64,000 nucleotides of DNA from Bacteroides sp. 51. Its GTDB lineage: Bacteria; Bacteroidota; Bacteroidia; Bacteroidales; Bacteroidaceae. Location of the stretch: NCBI RefSeq assembly GCF_010500965.1, contig NZ_QVMI01000003.1, positions 1 to 64,000 on the forward strand, given 5' to 3'. The position numbers and the translations under genes are program-made. Below are positions 23,901 to 30,210 of this stretch, one piece after another. Under the pieces are notes generated by a model. It ran no database searches and was not told the origin of the DNA. It worked only from the letters and a program-made list of their open reading frames with translations. Numbering within the stretch: position 1 is the first letter of the stretch; each line of letters opens with the position of its first letter.

Positions 23901-24906
23901 TGAACTTTCGGTAGACCTTCTCAAGAATAAGATCAAAGAAGGATATTCCATCGCCATCTTCCCCGAAGGTACACGAACATACGATGGGAAAATGAAACGT
24001 TTCCATAAAGGCGCATTTTATCTTTCCGAAACGTTGAAGATGGATATTATTCCGGTACTGCTTTATGGAAATCATCGTATCTCGGCAAAAGCACAACCAT
24101 TTAACTTGCGGAAAAGCATTATTGTTAGCAAGATATTGCCCCGTATCTCCCACAAAGACAGTTCATGGGGAACAACCTACCAGGAGCGCACCAAGCGTAT
24201 ATCCGCTTATATGCGGGCAGAATATAAAGCTTTATGTCTGGAAAAAGACACTCCGGACAATCCTTACTTCTACGAAACATTGGTGCAGAACTATATTTAT
24301 AAAGGTCCGGTGGAAGAATGGTATATCCGCATCAAAGTGAAAATGGAGAAGAATTACCGCATATTCAACAACCTGATTCCGCGAAGCGGGCAAATTACAG
24401 ATATCGGTTGTGGTTTTGGTCCGCTATGCTATATGCTGAATCTCCTGTCTGCCGAAAGGAAAGTGCTGGGTATTGACTATGATGAAGATAAAATAGCTGT
24501 GGCCAATCATGCCTGGTTGCACAATGATCAGACACAGTTTGTTTGTGCCGATGCCATTACCTATGATTTACCGTCCAGCAATGTGTTTATATTGAGTGAT
24601 ATGTTACATTATATGAATTACGAAAGCCAGGAAACATTATTGAAAAGGTGTATCGAAAGACTTCTGCCCAACGGCATGATCATTGTGAGAGACGGCAACT
24701 CTTCGGACGAACATAAGCATCGCCTGACAAAGTTCACGGAATTACTATCAACACAAATCATCGGGTTCAATAAAACTGAACAGAAACTGTGCTTTACTTC
24801 CGGAGAACAAATGGAGCAAATAGCAAGCGAATGTGGCATGCAACTGGAAACGATCAAGAACGATAAATATACCTCAAACACGATTTATGTGTTTAGAAAG
24901 CAATAA
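20935..24906 (+). CDS. MMPL-type exporter fused to PlsC acyltransferase and methyltransferase
   Basis: I place the start at 20935 (MTKLFIQLYEFF), inside the upstream stop codon, giving 1323 residues. Residues 1 to about 890 form an RND/MMPL exporter with two transmembrane bundles (for example IITTNIALVIIMIFISMVFK and LILYISSFLVFFALWISYG). From about 895 comes a 1-acylglycerol-phosphate acyltransferase domain with NHQSFIDILVI (about 941) and FPEGTRTYDG (about 1008). The last 190 residues are a SAM methyltransferase with ITDIGCGFGPLCYML (about 1154) and VLGIDYDED. So export, acylation and methylation are on one chain. Residues about 79-122 (PPPAGDTMPN, PPLEGAGGGS) look like an in-frame palindromic insertion in the first large periplasmic loop. 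Confidence 0.9.
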   Translation: MTKLFIQLYEFFQRHKLLLYSSLVIWVAVMAYFALQIRFEENVSRFLPDTKSAEVAGKVFENLKIKDKIIVMFSANDIHPLPPPAGDTMPNSNLNTDDDASYPSGTSSASYPPLEGAGGGSDPSKYEELAQQLEQILTEQLGDTYIKDIFYKVDDNIIGNMRDFVYNHLPLFLTDADYQRFDSLLHTESIEAAMQKNYGNLLSPAGIALKDFIMRDPLGLGGSTLKHLQDFQLESNYEIVNGHIFSTDGSTSFMFISPVFSTGSTGDNERLVYVLEEAIQKLNSENPEIRISYFGGPSVAVYNARQIKKDTIITTNIALVIIMIFISMVFKRKRAIPLIITPVLFGALFALCLIFFIKGTISAIAVGAGSVVFGIALSYSIHMLAHQNHVNSVQQLIKEIAYPLTVGSFTTIGAFAGLLFTSSDLLRDFGLFASLVLIGTTLFCLIYLPHFLKSQAHVKQGKVLHFIERINAYHFDKNKWLVGTLVIITIICFFASQRVGFNENMMELNYEPKHLKQAENKLNDMFNQTEKTILFVTVGKDMNEATANYAGTNRKLADLKQENQIKEYATVQQFLIPQDEQEKRLRKWNAYWTPEKKEHLRQTVESEADKYKFRKRSFDPFFNWLNTSFETLDYNSNENQISNKLLTEWQTTADSLTMIVSQVRLSDDTKDMVYQSFNSDPNIVVFDRAYFTNKWVSAVNDDFYLILYISSFLVFFALWISYGRIELTLMSFLPMLISWVIIIGIMGLLGIQFNIVNIILSTFIFGIGDDFSIFIMDGLQSKFRTGQRVLNSHKTAIFFAAFTMIVGMGALIFAKHPALQSISVVSILGMVVVVLVSYTIQPIFFNIFIARPAQKGLPPYTLFGILRSTFMFLIFTIGCIVIGFIILLLIPVPMKKSGKKHFVCYIIHRCCRLIVASGTFAKKERINVSGETFEKPGIIIANHQSFIDILVILSLSPKIIMVTKKWVWKSPLFGFIIRYVDFYYTGNGYELSVDLLKNKIKEGYSIAIFPEGTRTYDGKMKRFHKGAFYLSETLKMDIIPVLLYGNHRISAKAQPFNLRKSIIVSKILPRISHKDSSWGTTYQERTKRISAYMRAEYKALCLEKDTPDNPYFYETLVQNYIYKGPVEEWYIRIKVKMEKNYRIFNNLIPRSGQITDIGCGFGPLCYMLNLLSAERKVLGIDYDEDKIAVANHAWLHNDQTQFVCADAITYDLPSSNVFILSDMLHYMNYESQETLLKRCIERLLPNGMIIVRDGNSSDEHKHRLTKFTELLSTQIIGFNKTEQKLCFTSGEQMEQIASECGMQLETIKNDKYTSNTIYVFRKQ
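21169..21300 (+). repeat. In-frame palindromic repeat inside exporter gene
   Basis: Arm CCCCGCCAGCGGGGGACACG followed by ATGCCG near 21178-21204 is mirrored by CGGCATCGTATCCCCCTCTG and GAGGGAGCAGGGGGAGGAT near 21258-21296. The pair is an inverted repeat of a proline/glycine-coding type. The frame is kept through it. Confidence 0.6.
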
Positions 24907-24911
24907 GTGCT

Positions 24912-26402
24912 ATGAATAAATATGATGTAATTATTGTTGGTAGCGGACTTGGAGGGCTGGAATGTGGAGCTATTCTCAGTAAAGAAGGTTTCAACGTCTG
25001 TGTACTCGAAAAGAATGAGCTTTTCGGAGGTTGTTTCCAGACGTACACCCGTAGAGGACGGCTTCTGGATACCGGCATTCATTATGTAGGCAGCTTGGGA
25101 GAAGGCCAGATTATGAATCAGTATTTCCGGTATTTCGGTATTATGGATAAATTGGATATCCGCCGGTTAGATGAAGCATGCTTTGACCGGATATGCTACA
25201 ACAATACAACATATGACTTTGCAATGGGGCATGAACGGTTTGTAGATACACTATCCGAACATTTCCCCACCGAACGTGAAAACCTACGCCGATACACTTC
25301 CATATTAAAAGACGTTGGCAACCTGATTAATGTAGACAGCCTGAAAAAAGGTTTGTTCACAAACGGCGGATTCCAATACTTTGAAATGTCGGCAGCAAAA
25401 ACGATAGCTGATATTACGTCCAACCCGACACTTAGAAATGTGTTGGCAGGTTCTTCCTTACTTTACGGGGGAGTCAAAGAAAAGTCGACTTTCTATCATC
25501 ATGGAATGGTGAATAATTCTTATATCGAAGGAGCTTATCGTTTTGTTAAAGGCAGTATGCAGGTTAGCGATACCCTGATTGAGGTGATTCGTTCCAATGG
25601 AGGTACGGTACGCAATAATAGCGAAGTGACACGTATTATCGTGGAAGACGAACAGGCAAAAGGAGTTATCGTCAATGGCGGGGAACGGATAGAAGGCAGA
25701 TACATAATATCCAACGTACATCCGAAACGTACGTTTGAACTGACAGACAAATCGCGCAGTATCAGAAACGCGTACCTTTCGCGCATCAATTCTTTAGAGA
25801 ATACATATGGTGTATTTACCCTGTATCTGATTATGAAAAAGGATACATATCCATATATCAACCGGAATACGTATATACATGGAAATAAAAACGTTTGGTA
25901 TGATAAGACAGAACATATCGGAACGACAAGGAGTTGCATGATCTCCTCACAAACCTCTCTTCTGAACGGAGATTTTGCCGAGGTTATCAGCATACTTACG
26001 CCTATGTATATGGATGAACTTCTGGAATGGGAGAATACCACTCCTGAAAAACGAGGCGACGCTTACCGCCGGTTCAAAGAGAAAAAAGCCAATGATATAC
26101 TTGCTTTCCTTGCAGAACAAGGCATATCATTCGATGGGCAGGTTGAGGCTCAATATACCACTACCCCACTTAGTTATCGCGACTATACGGCCACGGTAGA
26201 GGGATCGGCCTACGGTATCATTAAGAATTATAAATATCCACAGGCCGGATTTATTTCGTCCAGAACCAAAATCGGTAATTTGCTCCTGACAGGGCAGAAC
26301 CTGAATCTACATGGTGCGCTTGGAGTAACCCTAACCTCCATGATTACCTGTGCCGGTTTGGTAGGCGAAGAATATCTGGCTAAAAAGGTAGGAAATGCAT
26401 AG
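24912..26402 (+). CDS. FAD-dependent oxidoreductase, CrtI/phytoene desaturase-like
   Basis: A 496-residue flavoprotein starting with a Rossmann motif DVIIVGSGLGGLECGAILSK, the acidic end CVLEKNELFGG, and a C-terminal GNLLLTGQNLNLHGALGVT block typical of the CrtI/CrtO superfamily. These enzymes oxidise or isomerise polyenes and lipids. In this operon it could desaturate the chain or adjust double bonds; the actual step is not known. It begins 5 bases after the exporter gene. Confidence 0.85.
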   Translation: MNKYDVIIVGSGLGGLECGAILSKEGFNVCVLEKNELFGGCFQTYTRRGRLLDTGIHYVGSLGEGQIMNQYFRYFGIMDKLDIRRLDEACFDRICYNNTTYDFAMGHERFVDTLSEHFPTERENLRRYTSILKDVGNLINVDSLKKGLFTNGGFQYFEMSAAKTIADITSNPTLRNVLAGSSLLYGGVKEKSTFYHHGMVNNSYIEGAYRFVKGSMQVSDTLIEVIRSNGGTVRNNSEVTRIIVEDEQAKGVIVNGGERIEGRYIISNVHPKRTFELTDKSRSIRNAYLSRINSLENTYGVFTLYLIMKKDTYPYINRNTYIHGNKNVWYDKTEHIGTTRSCMISSQTSLLNGDFAEVISILTPMYMDELLEWENTTPEKRGDAYRRFKEKKANDILAFLAEQGISFDGQVEAQYTTTPLSYRDYTATVEGSAYGIIKNYKYPQAGFISSRTKIGNLLLTGQNLNLHGALGVTLTSMITCAGLVGEEYLAKKVGNA

Positions 26403-26425
26403 CGGCAGCGTACCGCAGCGAGAAT
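26400..26425. repeat. Short GCAGCG-type repeat remnant
   Basis: AGCGGCAGCGTACCGCAGCG lies between the oxidoreductase stop codon and the next gene and resembles the GCAGCGAGGCGCTGC family. Confidence 0.4.
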
Positions 26426-26437
26426 ATATATTAAGGA

Positions 26438-28123
26438 ATGATGATTAAACGATTATTGAAATATACAGGTATTGCTTTATTAGCCATTATCCTGATTTTA
26501 ACCACATGGGTCTGGTACTTGTATTCCACAGCAGATATGCTCGCCCCCTGCCCCGAGGCGGGGCTACCAAGTTTCCATGCGGGTAGCGAGGCAGTACATC
26601 CAAGTTTCCATGCAGAATATAGGCAGTATGGTCCAAATGCTTTAAGGCAAAGCGAGAGTGGATTGTGGGAACTATATGTTGAAGGAGATGCCTTTCAGCG
26701 AGGTGAAGCCATAGGGCATTTATCCGAAGATTTGCTTTATTTTCAGGAGAAGGTATTTGTTGATCAAATCCGGGAGATTATACCTTCGGACAGTTATCTG
26801 AAGTTTCTCCGGTTCTTTATTATTCTGTTCAATAGAAACCTGGGGGAGAATATCCCGGAAGAATATCGTCAGGAGATTTATGCCATATCCCAATCCTGTA
26901 CTCATGAATATGACATGATCGGTACTCCATACGAGCGACAATTGAACTACCATGCCGCCCACGATTTAGGACATGCCATGCAGGACTATATGCTTGTAGG
27001 ATGTAGCTCATTTGCCAGTTGGGGGATGCATAGCGAAGATTCTTCGTTAGTAATAGGTCGTAACTTTGACTTTTATATGGGAGATGATTTCGCCCGCAAC
27101 AAACAGGTGGCTTTCTATCGCCCATCAACAGGACATAACTTTGTTACTATCGGCTGGGTGGGAATGACGGGCGTACTTTCGGGAATGAATGAACATGGGC
27201 TTACGGTAACCATCAATGCCGCAAAATCGACCATGCCAACCTCATCGGCCACTCCTATTTCCGTACTGACGCGCGAGATTCTACAATATGCCCAAACAAT
27301 TGATGAGGCTTATGAGATAGCCAAAAAGCGGAAAACGTTTGTTGCTGAATCCATACTGATCGGATCGGCCAAAGATGGCAAAGCAGCAATTATTGAAAAA
27401 TCGCCCGACAACATAGCATTGTTCACCCAGGATGAACAACAACAGCTGATTTGTACCAATCACTACCAATCCGAGGCGTTTGCCCACGAGAAAAACAATA
27501 GAGAGAATATTGAAACCTCCGACAGCCCTTACCGTTTTGAACGGTTGGAAGAATTATTGGCGCAAGAGGGAAAAATGAACGAGCAGAAGGCTGCTCATGT
27601 TTTGCGCAATTATAAAGGCCGGGATGATGCTGATTTAGGTTTAGCCAATGAAATGGCAATCAACCAGTTCATCGCTCATCATTCCGTTATTTTTAAGCCG
27701 GAGCAAAGATTAATCTGGGTATCAACCTCTCCCTGGCAATCTGGTAAGTATGTGGCTTATGACTTAAACAAAATATTCAATGATAGTCTGGATTTCAGCC
27801 GTGAACTATATCTGGAAGAACTGACTATACCAGCAGATTCATTCTTGCAGCAACCGGAATACCAGAAACTACTGACTTACAGACAACTAACCCCTTTTAT
27901 CCGAAAAAAAGGTGCAAAGAAAGAAGCCGTCAGTGAAGATACGTTGCAACTTTACCAAGCATCCAATCCAATGTTTTTTTATACCCATGAGATTCTGGGA
28001 GATTACTACCTATCCATCGGGGAAACAGAAAAAGCAAAAGCAGCATGGGAGACAGCGTTCACATTGCCCATTCCTAAAAAAGGAGAAAAAGAACGTATTC
28101 AAAAGAAGATCAATAAAAAATAA
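26438..28123 (+). CDS. C45-family autoproteolytic acyltransferase/hydrolase, membrane anchored
   Basis: The 561-residue product has an N-terminal membrane segment (LKYTGIALLAIILILTTWVW) and an Ntn-hydrolase core of the C45 (acyl-coenzyme A:6-aminopenicillanate acyltransferase-like) family: MLVGCSSFASWG with the candidate nucleophile Cys about 188, VIGRNFDFYMGDDF and MNEHGLTVTINAAKS. Such proteins cleave themselves before the Cys to activate. Members of this type occur in Bacteroidetes pigment clusters and could form or cut an amide between the polyene and an amine; the substrate is not known. A repeat-coded stretch (about residues 36-60, CPEAGLPSFHAGSEAVHPSF) lies between the membrane anchor and the catalytic domain. 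The C-terminus ends with a TPR-like helix pair. Confidence 0.78.
   Translation: MMIKRLLKYTGIALLAIILILTTWVWYLYSTADMLAPCPEAGLPSFHAGSEAVHPSFHAEYRQYGPNALRQSESGLWELYVEGDAFQRGEAIGHLSEDLLYFQEKVFVDQIREIIPSDSYLKFLRFFIILFNRNLGENIPEEYRQEIYAISQSCTHEYDMIGTPYERQLNYHAAHDLGHAMQDYMLVGCSSFASWGMHSEDSSLVIGRNFDFYMGDDFARNKQVAFYRPSTGHNFVTIGWVGMTGVLSGMNEHGLTVTINAAKSTMPTSSATPISVLTREILQYAQTIDEAYEIAKKRKTFVAESILIGSAKDGKAAIIEKSPDNIALFTQDEQQQLICTNHYQSEAFAHEKNNRENIETSDSPYRFERLEELLAQEGKMNEQKAAHVLRNYKGRDDADLGLANEMAINQFIAHHSVIFKPEQRLIWVSTSPWQSGKYVAYDLNKIFNDSLDFSRELYLEELTIPADSFLQQPEYQKLLTYRQLTPFIRKKGAKKEAVSEDTLQLYQASNPMFFYTHEILGDYYLSIGETEKAKAAWETAFTLPIPKKGEKERIQKKINKK
26543..26616 (+). repeat. Tandem in-frame copies of the GCAGCGAGGCGCTGC-type repeat
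   Basis: Two units lie back to back: GAGGCGGGGCTACCAAGTTT CCATGCGGG and GTAGCGAGGCAGTACATCCA AGTTTCCATGCAG. Both remain in frame in the C45 gene and both encode a PSFHA motif. Confidence 0.65.
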
Positions 28124-28128
28124 TCCGT

Positions 28129-29424
28129 ATGGAAAAGAACCCACATATACAATACGAGTCGGCAGAAACGATCAAAGCGTTTCAAGAGGAAAAGCTGATC
28201 GAACAACTGACCTATCTGCAAACACATTCCGGATTTTACCAAAAGATGTTTGCAGAAAATCACATCAACATTGAAACGATAAGAACGATTGAAGACCTCC
28301 GGCAGCTACCTGTAACCACAAAAACCGACCTGCAATTATTCAATGAGCAGTTTATCTGTGTAGATAGAGATCAGATTATTGATTATGTCACCACCTCGGG
28401 CACGTTAGGAGATCCGGTTACTTTCGCATTGACCTCCAATGATCTCGATCGGCTATCCTACAACGAATACTTATCTTTTACAACTGCCGGTTGTACCAGA
28501 CATGATATTCTTCAATTAATGACCACTATCGACCGTCGTTTTATGGCAGGGCTTGCTTACTATCTTGGAGCACGCGAACTGGGAATGGGAATTGCCCGCG
28601 TAGGCAACGGAATACCGGAGTTGCAATGGGACACCATCAAACGTATTCACCCAACTTGCGGAATGGTAGTGCCTTCTTTCCTGATTAAACTTATTGAATT
28701 TGCCGAGAAGAACCATATAGATCATAACAACTGCTCACTGCGTCGCTGCGTCTGCATTGGCGAATCTCTTAGAAATCAGGACTTCACACTAAACACGTTA
28801 GGCAAAAGGATACAGGAAAAATGGCCGGAATTGCAACTTCATTCCACTTATGCCTCAACAGAGATGCAGTCTTCCTTCACCGAATGTACCGGGCTGTGTG
28901 GCGGGCATTTACAACCGGAACTGATTATCGTTGAATTTCTGGACGACAACAACCAACCCGTAGCCCCGGGTGAAGCCGGCGAAGTTACCATCACCACTTT
29001 GGGAGTGGAAGGCATGCCGCTTCTCCGTTTTAAAACCGGAGATATCTGTCATCATCATATGGAGCAATGCAAATGCGGGCGAAATACGATGCGCCTCAGT
29101 CCTGTATTAGGTCGAAAAGGTCAAATGATAAAATATAAAGGAACAACCCTGTACCCTCCTGCCCTGTTCGATATACTGGATAGCATCCCGAAGGTGATAA
29201 ACTATGTGATCGAAGTATACACTAATGATTTAGGTACGGATGAGATCTTAATCCGCGTGGGTAGCGAAGACCGTAGCGAAACGTTTGCCAAAGAGATAAA
29301 AGATTTGTTCCGCTCAAAAGTTCGCGTTGCACCATCCATCAACTTTGAATCGGCAGAATATATCGCAAAGATTCAAATGCCACCCATGAGCCGGAAAACG
29401 ATTAAGTTCATTGATCTCCGGTAG
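28129..29424 (+). CDS. PaaK/CapK-like AMP-forming acyl-CoA or acyl-ACP ligase
   Basis: A 431-residue adenylating enzyme of the phenylacetate-CoA ligase type: LPVTTKTDLQLF, the P-loop-like TTSGTLGDPVTF, the STYASTEMQSSF acyl-adenylate region and LLRFKTGDICHH, with a C-terminal domain ending GRKGQMIKYKG...SIPKVINYVIE. Such enzymes activate aromatic acids, so it is the best candidate for loading 4-coumarate from the ammonia-lyase onto CoA or ACP. It closes the operon; 5 bases separate it from the C45 gene. Confidence 0.85.
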   Translation: MEKNPHIQYESAETIKAFQEEKLIEQLTYLQTHSGFYQKMFAENHINIETIRTIEDLRQLPVTTKTDLQLFNEQFICVDRDQIIDYVTTSGTLGDPVTFALTSNDLDRLSYNEYLSFTTAGCTRHDILQLMTTIDRRFMAGLAYYLGARELGMGIARVGNGIPELQWDTIKRIHPTCGMVVPSFLIKLIEFAEKNHIDHNNCSLRRCVCIGESLRNQDFTLNTLGKRIQEKWPELQLHSTYASTEMQSSFTECTGLCGGHLQPELIIVEFLDDNNQPVAPGEAGEVTITTLGVEGMPLLRFKTGDICHHHMEQCKCGRNTMRLSPVLGRKGQMIKYKGTTLYPPALFDILDSIPKVINYVIEVYTNDLGTDEILIRVGSEDRSETFAKEIKDLFRSKVRVAPSINFESAEYIAKIQMPPMSRKTIKFIDLR

Positions 29425-29457
29425 CAAGGTGCTACCCTCAAGTTTCCATGCGGGTAA
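29420..29457 (+). repeat. GCAGCGAGG-type repeat at the operon end
   Basis: GGTAGCAAGGTGCTACC forms a small hairpin followed by CTCAAGTTTCCATGCGGG. It may also act as the weak 3' end of the aryl polyene message, although no U-run follows closely. Confidence 0.55.
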
Positions 29458-29482
29458 ATAGATGTCGTATTATTTTTTTTAT

Positions 29483-29490
29483 TAATTTTG
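29483..29490 (+). promoter_or_regulatory. -7 promoter motif
   Basis: TAATTTTG fits TAnnTTTG, 38 bases before the ATG at 29528, so the following gene seems to have its own promoter and need not belong to the aryl polyene operon. Confidence 0.55.
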
Positions 29491-29527
29491 CTTGCACACG
29501 TATTTATTAACTCTAAAAACTTTAAGT

Positions 29528-30091
29528 ATGAAAAGATTAGTTTTACTCCTGTTTTCATTGATAAGCATCATGGCTTACGGACAAAAAAACGAGTATTCGG
29601 ATGTTACATTCTATGGCACGGATTTCTCGTTAGTTAAAGTGTATGGAAGCGACAACTCACCTTATCAATTTCAGGAAGCGTTCTATGGAATGAACAGATT
29701 ATTTCTGAGCGAGCCAAAGAAATATAATGTGCAAAAGATATTGGGAATAAAAGTCAATGCCGTAGACCTGGGTCCGGTTGAAAAACAAAACGATAAGATC
29801 GACACGTCCGGGCTTTTAATCAACGGATATGGGGGCTATGAACTAACTACGCAACAAGTTGAACAAGCAATCAAAAATCTGCCAATAGAATCTAAAGAAG
29901 GAACAGGGCTTGTCTTGGTTGCTGAGGTACTAAACAAAGCAAGTGCACGAGGTTCCTTCAAAGTTGTATTCTTCGACATTGCCAGCCGCCAGGTATTGGA
30001 GATGCTGGACGGTAAAGGTAAAGCTCAAGGATTTGGATTACGTAACTACTGGGCACACGCCATGCTTGATGCCGTAAAGAAAGCGCAATAA
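29528..30091 (+). CDS. Exported protein of unknown function
   Basis: The start MKRLVLLLFSLISIMAYGQK at 29528 gives a signal peptide; a longer frame from 29492 is upstream of the likely promoter. The mature part of about 170 residues has YSDVTFYGTDFSLVKVYGSD, and a later SARGSFKVVFFDIASRQVLE. I do not recognise a function; the pattern is that of small periplasmic proteins common in Bacteroidales. It has its own promoter-like motif. Confidence 0.75.
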   Translation: MKRLVLLLFSLISIMAYGQKNEYSDVTFYGTDFSLVKVYGSDNSPYQFQEAFYGMNRLFLSEPKKYNVQKILGIKVNAVDLGPVEKQNDKIDTSGLLINGYGGYELTTQQVEQAIKNLPIESKEGTGLVLVAEVLNKASARGSFKVVFFDIASRQVLEMLDGKGKAQGFGLRNYWAHAMLDAVKKAQ

Positions 30092-30197
30092 GCCCCCCTC
30101 AAAGATACGACTGACATAATTCGTACATTAAAAGAGCAAATAGGTACAGTTTCGTTCAAAACATACATTTTGAACTTTCTGACGATACTTTTATCGT

Positions 30198-30205
30198 TAT
30201 ATTTG
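30198..30205 (+). promoter_or_regulatory. -7 promoter motif
   Basis: TATATTTG lies only 6 bases before the ATG at 30211, so the GH3 message may be nearly leaderless, or a start further downstream is used. Confidence 0.4.
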
Positions 30206-30210
30206 CCTGT

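Noticed and set aside
6519-29424. Full flexirubin cluster with DarA/DarB
   Set aside because: No KAS III-type DarB or aromatase DarA was found; the genes fit an aryl polyene-type pathway without the dialkylresorcinol part.
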